A stretch of DNA of 64,000 nt from Alphaproteobacteria bacterium (GCA_030433335.1 JAUILL010000001.1:186001-250000); one strand, 5' to 3'; shown: positions 52,737-63,752, counted from the first letter of the stretch. Numbers and translations are program-made. The notes: generated by a model not told the origin, from the sequence alone.

Positions 52737-53654
52737 TTAGCTCGTGTAGGCGCGGGTCGGGCGGTCGAATACACGGCGTCCGAGGGCCGAGGCCGCAAGA
52801 TCTACCATCAACTGCGCTGTCCGGCCTCGTTCGTCGAGGAAAGGGTTCAGCTCGACCAGATCGAGGGAGGTCATCAACCCGCTATCGGCGATCAATTCCA
52901 TGCACAAGTGCCCTTCACGGACAGTTGCGCCTCCGGGGACGGTCGTGCCAACTGCTGGCGCCGCAGAGGGATCAAGGAAATCCACGTCCAGCGACACATG
53001 CAGGTTGCCGCCTGCGTCCGCCACATCCTTCAGGAAACGGCGTAAGAGGACGGAAATGCCGTTCTCGTCAATTTCCCGCATATCGTGGTAGCGGATATCG
53101 CTGTCTTCGAGCATGCCGCGTTCTGCGTCATCCACGGAACGCAGACCGATGATGCAGATATTCTGTTCCGGCACCGGATTGGGCACCGGCGGGAAGCCGT
53201 CGAACCCATCGCGGCCAGTGACATAAGCGAGGGGCGTGCCGTGCAGGTTACCACTCTCGGTTGTCAGAAGCGTGTGGAAATCCGAGTGGGCATCGAGCCA
53301 GAGGACGAACTGGGGTTTGTCGGTGGCCGCAGCAACACCGGTCACAGACCCCAGCGACAAGCTATGATCGCCGCCCAAGAAGATCGGCAGCCGACCTGCC
53401 TGCATCGCGTTCCGACCCGCGCGATGCAGAGACTGTGTCCAGCCGATCGTTTCCGCGAGAGAGTGCACAGCCTCATTGACGCAATCGGGGGCCGCGACCA
53501 TATCGGGGGTCAGGTTACCCACGTCCGTGACGCTATGTCCAAGTTTGCGCAGCGCCCGTGCGAGGCCTGCAGTCCGATAAGCGTCAGGTCCCATCAGGCA
53601 ACCTTTGCCCTTTTTGCCGCTGTCGACAGGGGCTCCGATCAATTCGATATCCAT
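52737..53654 (-). CDS. rocF: Arginase
   Basis: 305 residues. Splits arginine to ornithine and urea. Mn ligands in FLGGDHSLSLG, VLWLDAHSDFHT and NLHVSLDVDFLDPSAAP; ELIGAPVDSGKKGKGCLMGPDAYR at the start matches arginase rather than agmatinase. Nothing in the flanks points to an arginine operon, so it is probably a single gene, perhaps regulated by arginine supply. Confidence 0.93.
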   Translation of the reverse strand: MDIELIGAPVDSGKKGKGCLMGPDAYRTAGLARALRKLGHSVTDVGNLTPDMVAAPDCVNEAVHSLAETIGWTQSLHRAGRNAMQAGRLPIFLGGDHSLSLGSVTGVAAATDKPQFVLWLDAHSDFHTLLTTESGNLHGTPLAYVTGRDGFDGFPPVPNPVPEQNICIIGLRSVDDAERGMLEDSDIRYHDMREIDENGISVLLRRFLKDVADAGGNLHVSLDVDFLDPSAAPAVGTTVPGGATVREGHLCMELIADSGLMTSLDLVELNPFLDERGRTAQLMVDLAASALGRRVFDRPTRAYTS

Positions 53655-53796
53655 GTACTCAAATCCTTTTACTCAAATTGCGACCCGTGGGGCGACTATA
53701 ATAGGACTTGGTCCGCCACACCTATTTCTCAAGGCCAACTGTACGTACGGTCTCAGCTGTCTGGCAACTGCCTTGCAAAAGGCGCAGATATAAAAC

Positions 53797-53829
53797 GGAA
53801 AATCCCGATGATGCTGCCATCACCGGGAT
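53797..53829 (-). terminator. Terminator of the SYLF gene
   Basis: On the minus strand ATCCCGGTGATGG pairs with CATCATCGGGAT around a GCAG loop, followed by TTTTCCG. It lies 28 bp after the SYLF gene stop and is well placed for its transcript. Confidence 0.7.
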
Positions 53830-53856
53830 CACACATTCTGCGATTTCCGCCCCTAA

Positions 53857-54417
53857 TCAGGGAATAATACGGGTGTATTTGGAGCCTTCGAGAGTCGCAC
53901 CAACGCGCAGACCAGTCTGACCGAAGACTACAGCGACGACGGGCGCCAGCGAAGTTGTCGTCTCAGCACGGATCTTTTCGCCTTTGTCCGCCAGCGCGTA
54001 TTCGACGTTGGCTCCTGCCGCCCAGCCGCTGGAGCGACGGAAATCCGCCAGAGCGTCGGGGGTCATGAAGAACAACACGTGCGCGTATTGCTGCGCGCCG
54101 ATCTGGAAGCCCACGGTGCCCTTGGTCGAGGCATAGTAGTCTACAGTCGCGTTGTTGATGCGCAGGGCACCACGGCCGTATGCGCCGCCAAAGCCAAGAC
54201 CAGCCTCGGTCACCAGCGGCATAACCAGCATCCCGACCGACTTGTCAGCAAGATCGCGGGTGCCGGGGTAATTGTTGAACATATAGCTCAGGGTGCTATC
54301 GACGCGCGCGTCAATGATCTGAGCGCCCTGCGAATTCACACCGTTACCACATGCGGCAACCAGCGGAAGAGCGCCCAAACCGGCGATGGTAAAGAAACGA
54401 CGGCTAATGTCTGTCAT
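53857..54417 (-). CDS. SYLF-domain lipoprotein
   Basis: 186 residues. The N-terminus MTDISRRFFTIAGLGALPLVAACG combines a twin-arginine-like SRRFFT and a lipobox (LVAAC), so it is probably an exported lipoprotein. The SYLF (Ysc84-like) domain follows: VGMLVMPLVTEAGLGFGGAYGRGAL, YYASTKGTVGFQIGAQQYAHVLFFMTP and SLAPVVAVVFGQTGLRVGATLEGSKYTRI. These domains bind lipids. Function in the periplasm is unknown. Confidence 0.9.
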   Translation of the reverse strand: MTDISRRFFTIAGLGALPLVAACGNGVNSQGAQIIDARVDSTLSYMFNNYPGTRDLADKSVGMLVMPLVTEAGLGFGGAYGRGALRINNATVDYYASTKGTVGFQIGAQQYAHVLFFMTPDALADFRRSSGWAAGANVEYALADKGEKIRAETTTSLAPVVAVVFGQTGLRVGATLEGSKYTRIIP

Positions 54418-54525
54418 GGGTTTGCCTGTCCTCTATCGGGGTATTCCCGGTTTATTTTGACGCAATTATAGGCATGTCCGAAGGTTATGTCACCCGACAA
54501 GCGCACCTTGGGCCAGATTTACAGA

Positions 54526-55587
<1,062 letters not shown>

Positions 55588-55641
55588 TTACGGATCGGAC
55601 GCGCTATGTCCCGTTCCTGAAAGTAAAGTCAGGAGAGTGCC

Positions 55642-56166
55642 TTGGACCTTGGCGCACGCATCTTTGAACTGATCGACATGCGGTCATTCTCCAACCTGTG
55701 GTACTGGATCGTTCTGGCAGCGCTATGGTCTTCAGTCAGCCACTTTGTCCTTGGGGTGCCCTATGACATGGTCGGACGCGCCCGCAAGCAAAGCGGACAG
55801 GACATGGCGGATCTGAACGCACTGGTCCAGATCAAGGCGCGGCGCTACTGTCTGGTTTATCAGACGGCGGGGCTCTGGATCGTTGCCGGTCTTTCGTTCC
55901 TGTTAAGCTTGCTTATGTTTTCCGGTTTCTTGTTTGGGATCGAATTTGCGCAGGCTGTATTTCTGCTGCTTGCGCCGGTGTCGGTTGTCGCGCTCTTGCG
56001 TGTGAACTTGGCCCATATCATCGTGGATCGGGGAACCGAAGGTATCGATCTGTGCAACGCGATCACCCGAAACAGGTTCTACACGCAGCTGATCGGGATG
56101 GCTTCGGTGTTCGTGACCTCGCTTTGGGGCATGTACCAAAACCTCAGCATCGGAGTACTGGGATAA
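55642..56166 (+). CDS. Small integral membrane protein of unknown role
   Basis: 174 residues from a TTG start after AGGAGAG (an ATG 12 codons on is the alternative). Four hydrophobic segments are seen: WYWIVLAALWSSVSHFVLG, TAGLWIVAGLSFLLSLLMFSG, AVFLLLAPVSVVALLRVNL and LIGMASVFVTSLWGMY. Homologues in Rhodobacterales carry the label 'component of SufBCD complex' in some annotations, which I recall but cannot support from sequence. It lies 3 bp upstream of mfd, so the two are probably co-transcribed. Confidence 0.75.
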   Translation: MDLGARIFELIDMRSFSNLWYWIVLAALWSSVSHFVLGVPYDMVGRARKQSGQDMADLNALVQIKARRYCLVYQTAGLWIVAGLSFLLSLLMFSGFLFGIEFAQAVFLLLAPVSVVALLRVNLAHIIVDRGTEGIDLCNAITRNRFYTQLIGMASVFVTSLWGMYQNLSIGVLG

Positions 56167-56169
56167 GTT

Positions 56170-59100
56170 ATGGCAACCTGGAACGCTCAACACCTGACCG
56201 TGGGCGGCGCGCCCGAAGGCTATGACGCCCGCCTCATCCTATCCGAGATGGAGCGCAGCAAGGCGCCCGTCCTGCACGTGGCCCGCGACGACAAACGCAT
56301 GCAGGCCATGCGGGACGCGCTGAAGTTCTTTGCGCCCGATATGCCGGTCTTTACCTTTCCGGGTTGGGACTGTCTGCCGTTTGACCGCGTGTCACCGAAC
56401 CCCGACATCACCGCTGCGCGCATGGCCTTGCTGGCCGCGCTGGTCCACGGGATGCCGGAAAAGTACGTCCTGCTGACCACTCTGAATGCCGCGACCCAGC
56501 GCGTGCCTGCGCGGGACACCTTGCGCGGCGCGTCCTTTATCGCATCAGTCGGCAGCCGCGTGGACGAAAAGGAACTGCGGAATTTCCTTGTGCGGATGGG
56601 CTTCAGCCAGAGCCCAACGGTGATGGAGCCCGGCGACTACGCCATCCGTGGCGGCATCATCGACATTTTCCCACCTGGCGATACGGGGCCCGTGCGTCTG
56701 GACTTCTTTGGCGACACCCTCGACGGCATCCGCCGGTTTGATCCGGTCAGCCAGCGCACCACGGACAAGCTCGACATCATCGAACTTGCCCCTGTGTCCG
56801 AGGTCATTCTCGAAGACACCGCCATCACCCGTTTCCGCCAGAACTACCGCATCGAATTTGGCGCGGCGGGCAGTGACGACCCTCTGTACGAAGCTGTCAG
56901 CGCAGGCCGCAAACAGCAGGGCATGGAGCATTGGCTCCCTTTCTTCCACGAGCGGCTGGAAACCCTGTTCGACTTTGCCCCCGATGCGGTGATTACGTTG
57001 GACGAGGCGATGACCGCCGCCCGTCTGTCCCGCTGGGAAGGGATCGCGGACCAGTACGAAACCCGCCAGCACGCCCTGCAAACCAGCAAGAAGGGCGACA
57101 CCCCATACAAGCCCGCGCCGCCTGAACTGCTCTATCTGACCGACGAGGCGTGGAACGAGACGGTGAACAGCCGCCGTGTGATCCAGTTCAACCCCTTGCC
57201 CCAAGCGACCGGCCCCAATGTGACCGACGCAGGCGGGCGGATCGGGCGGAACTTTAGCCCAGAACGGCAGCAGGAAAGCGTGAGCCTGTTCGGCGCGCTC
57301 GCTGATCACATCAAGAAGAAGCTCGCCAAAGGCCCCGTGGTCATCGCCAGCTATTCCGAAGGCGCCCGCGAGCGTCTGACCGGCCTGATCGAGGATGAAG
57401 GTCTGGCCGAAGCGATCCCGATCATGGACGGCACCCGTATCGGCAAAACCGGCCTGCATCTGGCGGTTTGGTCGGTGGAGCACGGGTTCGAAGCACCCAT
57501 GGGCGACAAAGCCCTGACCGTGATCTCCGAACAAGACGTGCTTGGGGATCGCTTGATCCGCCAGCCCAAGAAACGCCGCAAGGCCGAGAACTTCCTGACC
57601 GAAGCGACTTCGCTGACACCGGGTGATCTGGTCGTGCACGTGGACCACGGTATTGGCCGCTATCAGGGGCTCGAGGTCGTGACAGCGGCAGGTGCGGCCC
57701 ACGAATGCATTGTACTTGAATACGCCGAGGCGGCGCGCCTGTATCTGCCGGTCGAAAACATCGAACTTCTGTCCCGCTACGGCCACGACGAAGGGCTACT
57801 GGACCGTCTGGGTGGCGGCGCATGGCAGGCCAAGAAAGCCCGTCTGAAAGAGCGCATCCGCGAGATGGCGGACAAGCTGATCCGCGTGGCAGCCGAACGC
57901 GCCCTGCGCAAAGGCCAAATGCTGGAACCGCCCGCCCACGCGTGGGAAGAGTTCTGCGCGCGCTTCCCCTATCAGGAAACCGACGACCAGCTGCGCGCCA
58001 TCAATGACGTGGTCGAGGATCTGACCAGCGGCACCCCCATGGACCGCTTAATCTGCGGGGACGTGGGGTTTGGCAAGACTGAAGTCGCCATGCGCGCGGC
58101 CTTTATCGCGGCCATGTCCGGTGTGCAGGTGGCGGTCATTGCGCCGACCACGCTCTTGGCCCGTCAGCACGCCAAAGGCTTCCAAGAGCGCTTCCGTGGC
58201 TTCCCGCTGGAGGTCCGCCAGTTGTCCCGTTTCGTCAGCGCCAAACAAGCGTCAGAAACACGCAAGGGCTTGGCCGATGGCACCGTCGATATCGTGGTCG
58301 GCACCCACGCTGTTCTGGCCAAGACCATTAAGTTCGACCGTCTGGGCTTGCTGATCATCGACGAAGAGCAACACTTCGGCGTGAACCACAAAGAGCGCTT
58401 GAAACAGCTGCGCTCGAACATCCACGTGCTGACCCTGACCGCGACGCCGATCCCGCGGACGCTGCAATTGTCGCTCACGGGTGTCCGAGATCTGTCGATC
58501 ATCGGCACGCCTCCCGTCGACCGCCTGTCGATCCGCACCTACGTGTCCGAGTTCGACAAGGTCACAATCCGCGAGGCGCTGCTGCGGGAACACTATCGTG
58601 GCGGGCAGTCCTTCTTTGTGGTGCCGCGCATCACCAATCTGGCCGAAATCGAGGAGTTCCTGAAAGAGCAGGTGCCCGAAGTCAGCTATATCGTCGCGCA
58701 CGGGCAGATGGCGGCGGGCGAGCTCGACGACCGGATGAATGCATTCTACGACGGGAAATACGATGTGCTGCTGGCGACCACGATTGTGGAGTCGGGCCTC
58801 GATATTCCGACCGCGAACACCATGGTCGTGCACCGCGCGGACATGTTCGGTCTGGCGCAGCTCTACCAGATCCGTGGCCGCGTAGGCCGCTCGAAAACCC
58901 GCGCCTATGCCTACCTGACCACCAAACCGCGGGCGAAACTTACCGCCACCGCGGAAAAGCGTCTGCGCGTGTTGGGCTCGCTGGATACCCTTGGCGCGGG
59001 CTTCACGCTGGCCTCCCAAGACCTCGATATTCGCGGAGCGGGCAACCTTTTGGGCGAAGAACAGTCCGGCCAGATGAAGGACGTGGGCTACGAGCTCTAC

Positions 59101-59649
59101 CAATCCATGCTGGAAGAGGCGATCGCCAAGATCAAATCGGGCCAGATGGAAGGGCTGCTGGACGATGACGACCAATGGGCGCCCCAGATCAATCTGGGTG
59201 TGCCTGTCCTGATCCCCGAGGATTATGTGCCTGATCTGGACGTACGTCTGGGCCTCTATCGTCGCCTGTCCGAGCTGACCAAGAAGGTCGAGCTAGAGGG
59301 CTTTGCCGCCGAACTGATCGACCGCTTTGGCAAGCTGCCCAAAGAGGTGAACACCCTGCTTCTGATCGTTCGGATCAAGGCCATGTGCAAAAGGGCAGGG
59401 ATCGCGAAACTGGATGGCGGGCCCAAGGGTGCAACGATCCAGTTCCACAACGACAAGTTCGCTTCGCCTCAGGCTTTGGTGGAGTTCGTGCAGGCCGAGA
59501 AGGGCAACGCCAAGATCAAGGATAACAAGATCGTCATCCTGCGGGACTGGTCGACCGAGGCGGACAAGATCAAGGGCGCGTTCAACATTGCCAAAGCGCT
59601 GGCCGAGAAAGTTGTCGAAGTTCAGAAACAGAAAAAGGCCGCCAAGTAA
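56170..59649 (+). CDS. mfd: Transcription-repair coupling factor
   Basis: 1159 residues, full length. It removes stalled RNA polymerase and recruits UvrA. The UvrB-like N-terminus includes FPGWDCLPFDRVSP. The RNA polymerase-interacting domain starts at GDLVVHVDHGIGRYQGLE. The translocase core has ICGDVGFGKTEVAMRAAF (Walker A), LLIIDEEQHFGVNHKERLK (DEEQ), LTLTATPIPRTL, ATTIVESGLDIPTANTM and QIRGRVGRSKTRAYAYL. The TRCF C-terminal domain closes it. A terminator overlaps its last codons. Confidence 0.97.
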   Translation: MATWNAQHLTVGGAPEGYDARLILSEMERSKAPVLHVARDDKRMQAMRDALKFFAPDMPVFTFPGWDCLPFDRVSPNPDITAARMALLAALVHGMPEKYVLLTTLNAATQRVPARDTLRGASFIASVGSRVDEKELRNFLVRMGFSQSPTVMEPGDYAIRGGIIDIFPPGDTGPVRLDFFGDTLDGIRRFDPVSQRTTDKLDIIELAPVSEVILEDTAITRFRQNYRIEFGAAGSDDPLYEAVSAGRKQQGMEHWLPFFHERLETLFDFAPDAVITLDEAMTAARLSRWEGIADQYETRQHALQTSKKGDTPYKPAPPELLYLTDEAWNETVNSRRVIQFNPLPQATGPNVTDAGGRIGRNFSPERQQESVSLFGALADHIKKKLAKGPVVIASYSEGARERLTGLIEDEGLAEAIPIMDGTRIGKTGLHLAVWSVEHGFEAPMGDKALTVISEQDVLGDRLIRQPKKRRKAENFLTEATSLTPGDLVVHVDHGIGRYQGLEVVTAAGAAHECIVLEYAEAARLYLPVENIELLSRYGHDEGLLDRLGGGAWQAKKARLKERIREMADKLIRVAAERALRKGQMLEPPAHAWEEFCARFPYQETDDQLRAINDVVEDLTSGTPMDRLICGDVGFGKTEVAMRAAFIAAMSGVQVAVIAPTTLLARQHAKGFQERFRGFPLEVRQLSRFVSAKQASETRKGLADGTVDIVVGTHAVLAKTIKFDRLGLLIIDEEQHFGVNHKERLKQLRSNIHVLTLTATPIPRTLQLSLTGVRDLSIIGTPPVDRLSIRTYVSEFDKVTIREALLREHYRGGQSFFVVPRITNLAEIEEFLKEQVPEVSYIVAHGQMAAGELDDRMNAFYDGKYDVLLATTIVESGLDIPTANTMVVHRADMFGLAQLYQIRGRVGRSKTRAYAYLTTKPRAKLTATAEKRLRVLGSLDTLGAGFTLASQDLDIRGAGNLLGEEQSGQMKDVGYELYQSMLEEAIAKIKSGQMEGLLDDDDQWAPQINLGVPVLIPEDYVPDLDVRLGLYRRLSELTKKVELEGFAAELIDRFGKLPKEVNTLLLIVRIKAMCKRAGIAKLDGGPKGATIQFHNDKFASPQALVEFVQAEKGNAKIKDNKIVILRDWSTEADKIKGAFNIAKALAEKVVEVQKQKKAAK

Positions 59650-59659
59650 GGCGGCCTTT
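59634..59659 (+). terminator. Terminator overlapping the mfd stop codon
   Basis: AAAGGCCGCC (59634-59643) pairs with GGCGGCCTTT (59650-59659) with AAGTAA, which holds the stop codon, as loop. It could serve also the convergent transporter gene on the minus strand. Confidence 0.7.
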
Positions 59660-59682
59660 GGTCATTTCAGCGAGGGGTCCGA

Positions 59683-60906
59683 TCAGACAGTCGCGACCGC
59701 CTCGTACCGGCGGGAAATCCGCATGATCAGGTAGGCAAAGCCCGAACACAGGGCGACACCGATCAACAGCGGCATCGGCGTACCGTCATAGGAATAGCCC
59801 ACAGGCACCGCAATCAGTACCGCCAGAACGGTCGAGATCGCGCCGATGATCGCGGCCGCAAAGCCTGCCACGTGGCCCAAAGGCTCCATCGCCAGTGCGT
59901 TGATGTTGCCGAACACCAGACCGATCATGAAGAACGAAATCGCCATGTAGCCGACGAAGACGTAGAACTGGTATTCCGGCGCGACCATGCCGCTTTCCAG
60001 CAGGATCATCGCGATGATCGAGGCAACGCACTGCACCCCCAAAGCCGTCGTGGACAGCAGACGCATGCCAAGAGTCATCACCAAACGTGCGTTGGTAAAG
60101 GACGCGATCGCGGCAAAGGCCGCCACGCCGGCAAACCAAATCGGGAAGGTATCGCCTCGTTCATAGGTGTCCGTGAACAGCTGCGGCGCGCTCGAGATGA
60201 ACGAGAACATCTGGCCAAAGCCCAGCGACAGAGCGGCGATGTACATAACCACAACGCGGTTCCCCAGCACTTCACCCAGCGCGTAACGGATCGCGCTCAG
60301 ACGCAGGGGGCGACGGTTCGCTTTGTCCAGCGTTTCCGGCTGGCGCAGCATCAGCCACCCACCAGAGAACAACGCAAACACAACGAACGCGATGAACACA
60401 CCGCGCCAGCTACTGTAGGCAATGATCACAGCACCGATCGAAGGCGCCATCGCGGGCACCAGAATAAAGACGGTCATGACAAAGGACATGATCCGCGCCA
60501 TCTCGCGACCTTTGTAAAGGTCCCGCACCATAGCAAGGCTGACCACACGCGGCGCAGACGCACCAAGGCCCATCACAAAGCGCGAGGCCAGAAGGTGCTC
60601 CATATCGGTGGTGCCAGCTGCATAGAGCGCTGCCAGCATGTAGATCCCGAGGCCCACGGCCACGGTGATCTTTCGTCCGAACCAGTCAGACAAAGGTCCG
60701 GCAAAGAATGTTCCGATGCCCATCCCCAGAACAAAGCTGGTGATGATCAACTGGGCACGGTTCACGTCGTCAGGGGTCATCTGCTGCGCGATCTTGGGAA
60801 TCGCCGGCAGCATGGAGTCGATGGAAAACGCGAGGGTGGCAAAGAGCATTGCCAGCATCCCCACGAATTCCGGAAACTTGAGTGGCTTCGTGGGGGCTTT
60901 GAACAT
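59683..60906 (-). CDS. Bcr/CflA-family MFS drug exporter
   Basis: 407 residues with 12 membrane helices. FAGPLSDWFGRKITVAVGLGIYM is the MFS signature loop; ASRFVMGLGASAPRVVSLAMVRDLYKGREMARIMSFVMTVFILVPAMAPSIG is the RxxQxxG/proton antiport region typical of Bcr/CflA (with ASAPRVV). Function in export of drugs or metabolites is inferred. Four bp separate it from the DsbA-like gene upstream, so they form one transcript. Confidence 0.9.
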   Translation of the reverse strand: MFKAPTKPLKFPEFVGMLAMLFATLAFSIDSMLPAIPKIAQQMTPDDVNRAQLIITSFVLGMGIGTFFAGPLSDWFGRKITVAVGLGIYMLAALYAAGTTDMEHLLASRFVMGLGASAPRVVSLAMVRDLYKGREMARIMSFVMTVFILVPAMAPSIGAVIIAYSSWRGVFIAFVVFALFSGGWLMLRQPETLDKANRRPLRLSAIRYALGEVLGNRVVVMYIAALSLGFGQMFSFISSAPQLFTDTYERGDTFPIWFAGVAAFAAIASFTNARLVMTLGMRLLSTTALGVQCVASIIAMILLESGMVAPEYQFYVFVGYMAISFFMIGLVFGNINALAMEPLGHVAGFAAAIIGAISTVLAVLIAVPVGYSYDGTPMPLLIGVALCSGFAYLIMRISRRYEAVATV

Positions 60907-60910
60907 GCGC

Positions 60911-61540
60911 TTAGGCTCCTACTAGTTCATCTATCACCTTGACCCATAGGTCTGACGGCTGCGCTCCGGGCACGGCGTGTTGACCGGCCACCACAAAGGT
61001 CGGCACCGCCTGAACCCCCATCTCGCGGGCCATGGCGTCTTTCTGCTTAATTTCACTCTTGTCGGCGTCACTCGCTAAAAGGCGCAGGATCAATGCTGCG
61101 TCCATACCGGCACCGTCGGCAATGTCGGCCAGAACCTCATGTTCCGAGATATCCCGACCTTCATTGAAGTATGCTCGAAAGAGAGCTGTGGCAACCGGGG
61201 TCTGGCGGCCTTCGACCCCAGACCAGTGAATTAGTCTGTGCGCATCGAGCGTGTTAGGTGTGCGGGAAATAGAGGATAAATCCAGTTCAAGCCCGATTTC
61301 TTCTGCGCGTTCAGAGACTTGGCCGTATGCTTTGACTGCGCCGTCCTTGCCGCCGAATTTCGCCTCAAGGTAAGCGCGTCTATCGACTCCTTCGGCGGGC
61401 ATCTCGGGGTTTAGTTGGAACGGCAACCATTCCAGATCGAAGGGATGCTTGGGGCGTTCCGCCAATGCGCGGGTCAATTCGGTGTATCCGATGTAGCACC
61501 AAGGGCAGATCGGGTCGGAGAACAAATTCAATTTAACCAT
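60911..61540 (-). CDS. DsbA-family (FrnE-like) thiol oxidoreductase
   Basis: 209 residues without a signal peptide, so cytosolic. The active site CPWC is in NLFSDPICPWCYIG, and LPFQLNPEMPAEG, EIGLELDLSSISRTPNTLDAHRLIHWS and VQAVPTFVVAGQHAVPGAQPSD are the FrnE pattern. Members act as disulfide isomerases or glutathione-like transferases in stress responses. It is upstream of the MFS exporter (4-bp gap). Confidence 0.9.
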   Translation of the reverse strand: MVKLNLFSDPICPWCYIGYTELTRALAERPKHPFDLEWLPFQLNPEMPAEGVDRRAYLEAKFGGKDGAVKAYGQVSERAEEIGLELDLSSISRTPNTLDAHRLIHWSGVEGRQTPVATALFRAYFNEGRDISEHEVLADIADGAGMDAALILRLLASDADKSEIKQKDAMAREMGVQAVPTFVVAGQHAVPGAQPSDLWVKVIDELVGA

Positions 61541-61558
61541 CGGGTGCCTTTCGGGGCC

Positions 61559-63064
61559 TTAGGGTAGTTTCAATTCCTTACGGCGCAGCTTGCCGTTCGG
61601 GTTGCGCGGCAGTTCAGTCAAATGCACCCAGATGCGGGGCTGTTTGTAGCGGGCCAGATTGGCCTCGGCATAGGCGGTCAGTGCAGCCTCGTCGAGGTCG
61701 GCATCGGCGGTGTAAAACGCCGCAATCACACGCACATCAGGTTTGATCTCGACATCGGTTACGGCGAGCTCGTGGATGCCCTCGATATGAGAGAGCGTCG
61801 CCTCAACCTCGAGCGGGGAGACGCGGAAGCCGCCCGCGTTCATCAGGTCATCATCGCGCCCTTGATAGGTGATGAAGCCGTTTTCGTCCATGATCCCTTG
61901 GTCGCCTGTCAGGAACCAATCGCCGCACCGCTTTTCAGCCGTGGCTTCTGGCGCGTCAAGATAGCCCAGCATCAGACCGGGATCGCGGTGGTCGATAGCA
62001 ATGGTCCCAGCGGTGCCGCGAGGCACGGGCTGGCCGGTTTCATCTACAATCGCCACCAAACGTCCGTCCTGCGGTGCGCCGAGGGTTCCTGTGGCCGAGG
62101 GCCGCGCGGGGTTGCCGGAGATGAAGGTCGAAATCTCGGTCTGCCCGTAGGCCTCAAAGAGGCCTGTGCCTGTGGCCTCGGCCCACGCGCTGCGCAGGGC
62201 TTCGGGCAGCTTCTCACCCGCACACAGGCCGTGGCGCAGTTTCGGCAGGCTCAGGCTGGGGTGGTCTTTCAGGAACTTGCGGTAAACGCCGGGGGCGGCG
62301 GCCAGCAGCGTCGCGTCGTGGCGTTTCAGCAGCAAGGGCAGGGCCTTTGGGTCCGTCCCGTCCGCAGGGATCAGCGCGGTCGCCCCGCAAGCCCATGGGT
62401 CCATCATGCCGGTGCCCAGCGTGAACGACCAATTGAAGGCGCCTGCGTGCAGCAAGCGATCCGTGGGCTGCATGTCATACCAACCCTCCCACATCATACG
62501 CCGCGCCCAAACAACGCGGTGCGCATGGCAGACAGCGCGGGGCGTGCCAGAAGTCCCTGAAGTGAAGATAATATAGGCCATCCGGTTCGGATCACCCATC
62601 TCTGGCGTCACCGGTTCCAGATCGCGCATCCCGCGAAGGTCGGCTTGAGGGATTGAGCGCCAGTCGCCTTCTGGCGCGGGCACATCGGGCGCTTGCAGGA
62701 TCGCTGCGGGCTGAATGATCTGCGCGAGCTTGCCCGCCTCTGGCGCGGTCAACTGGCTGCTTGTCGGGACAGGGATCAGACCCGCCGCAATCGCGCCCAG
62801 AAATGCGAGCGGAAAATCGACCGTATTTCCCAGACGCAGCATCACGCGATCGCCAGGCTTCAATCCGGCGTTCAACAGCCCCGTTCCAGTGCCCAGAGCA
62901 GCGGCGCGCAGCTTGCCGTAGCTCCACCGTTCCGCACCGGACAAGGCCAGCACAGCAAGGGCGATCTTGTCATCAGGGGCGCCGCTGCCGTCCAGTACAT
63001 AGGCGGCCATATTGAACGGATCGGGGCAGGGCGCTTGGGGCGTTGGCGTCGTAATTGATTGCAT
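61559..63064 (-). CDS. AMP-forming acyl-CoA synthetase
   Basis: 501 residues. Adenylation motifs: YIIFTSGTSGTPRAVCHAH (P-loop), GLFEAYGQTEISTFI (A5), GDWFLTGDQGIMDENGFITYQGRDDDLMNAGGFRVSPLEVE (A7-A8 region), and PRNPNGKLRRKEL with the C-terminal Lys. It resembles the benzoate/short- to medium-chain acid group; the acid is not known. It diverges from the XRE-cupin regulator, which may control it, and lies 18 bp upstream of the DsbA-like gene. Confidence 0.9.
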   Translation of the reverse strand: MQSITTPTPQAPCPDPFNMAAYVLDGSGAPDDKIALAVLALSGAERWSYGKLRAAALGTGTGLLNAGLKPGDRVMLRLGNTVDFPLAFLGAIAAGLIPVPTSSQLTAPEAGKLAQIIQPAAILQAPDVPAPEGDWRSIPQADLRGMRDLEPVTPEMGDPNRMAYIIFTSGTSGTPRAVCHAHRVVWARRMMWEGWYDMQPTDRLLHAGAFNWSFTLGTGMMDPWACGATALIPADGTDPKALPLLLKRHDATLLAAAPGVYRKFLKDHPSLSLPKLRHGLCAGEKLPEALRSAWAEATGTGLFEAYGQTEISTFISGNPARPSATGTLGAPQDGRLVAIVDETGQPVPRGTAGTIAIDHRDPGLMLGYLDAPEATAEKRCGDWFLTGDQGIMDENGFITYQGRDDDLMNAGGFRVSPLEVEATLSHIEGIHELAVTDVEIKPDVRVIAAFYTADADLDEAALTAYAEANLARYKQPRIWVHLTELPRNPNGKLRRKELKLP

Positions 63065-63128
63065 GGCTCTTGGCTAAGCCCGCGCAGGCGCAGTTGCAAG
63101 AGTTAGGGCGCCGGATTACAGAACCTTC

Positions 63129-63752
63129 ATGACAAACAAAGACCCCAAACAGCTGATCCGTGTTGCCCGAGAGTCCGAAGAGGACGTGCATGTCGCGCCC
63201 CTCGACCTTGGGGCCCGTGTGCGCGAGCTGCGCAAAGAGCGGGACTGGACACTGGAGCAAGCCGCCCAGAAGGCCGGATTGGCCCGCTCGACCCTGTCCA
63301 AGATCGAGAATGGCCAGATGTCCCCGACTTACGAGGCGCTGAAGAAGCTGGCCGTTGGGTTGGGGATCAGCGTGCCGCAGCTGTTCACGCCGCCGCACAA
63401 ATCTCAGGTCAACGGACGCATGACCTCGACGAAATCGGGCGAGGGCGCGGCGATCACAACGGCGACCTACGAGCACGAACTCTTGGCCGAAAGCCTGACC
63501 AAGAAAACGATGCTGCCTTACCGCGCTCGCATCCGCGCGCGGTCTATGGACGAATTCGACGGCTGGGTGCGCCATGACGGCGAGGAATTCCTCTATGTCC
63601 TGACCGGCACCATCAAGCTGTTTACCGAATTCTATGAGCCCATCGAAATGAAGCGTGGTGATAGCGCCTATTACGATGGGACCATGGGGCATAACGTGGT
63701 CTCAACCAGCGCAGAGGACGCCACAATCCTGTGGGTCACTTCGCTGGTCTGA
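63129..63752 (+). CDS. XRE-family regulator with C-terminal cupin domain
   Basis: 207 residues. The N-terminal HTH (about 30-85) reads RELRKERDWTLEQAAQKAGLARSTLSKIENGQMSPTYEALKKLA. The C-terminal cupin has DGEEFLYVLTGTIKLFTEFYEPIEMKRGDSAYYDGTMGH. Such regulators respond to small metabolites and often control a divergent gene; here the acyl-CoA synthetase is 64 bp away on the opposite strand, so it is the likely target. Confidence 0.92.
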   Translation: MTNKDPKQLIRVARESEEDVHVAPLDLGARVRELRKERDWTLEQAAQKAGLARSTLSKIENGQMSPTYEALKKLAVGLGISVPQLFTPPHKSQVNGRMTSTKSGEGAAITTATYEHELLAESLTKKTMLPYRARIRARSMDEFDGWVRHDGEEFLYVLTGTIKLFTEFYEPIEMKRGDSAYYDGTMGHNVVSTSAEDATILWVTSLV

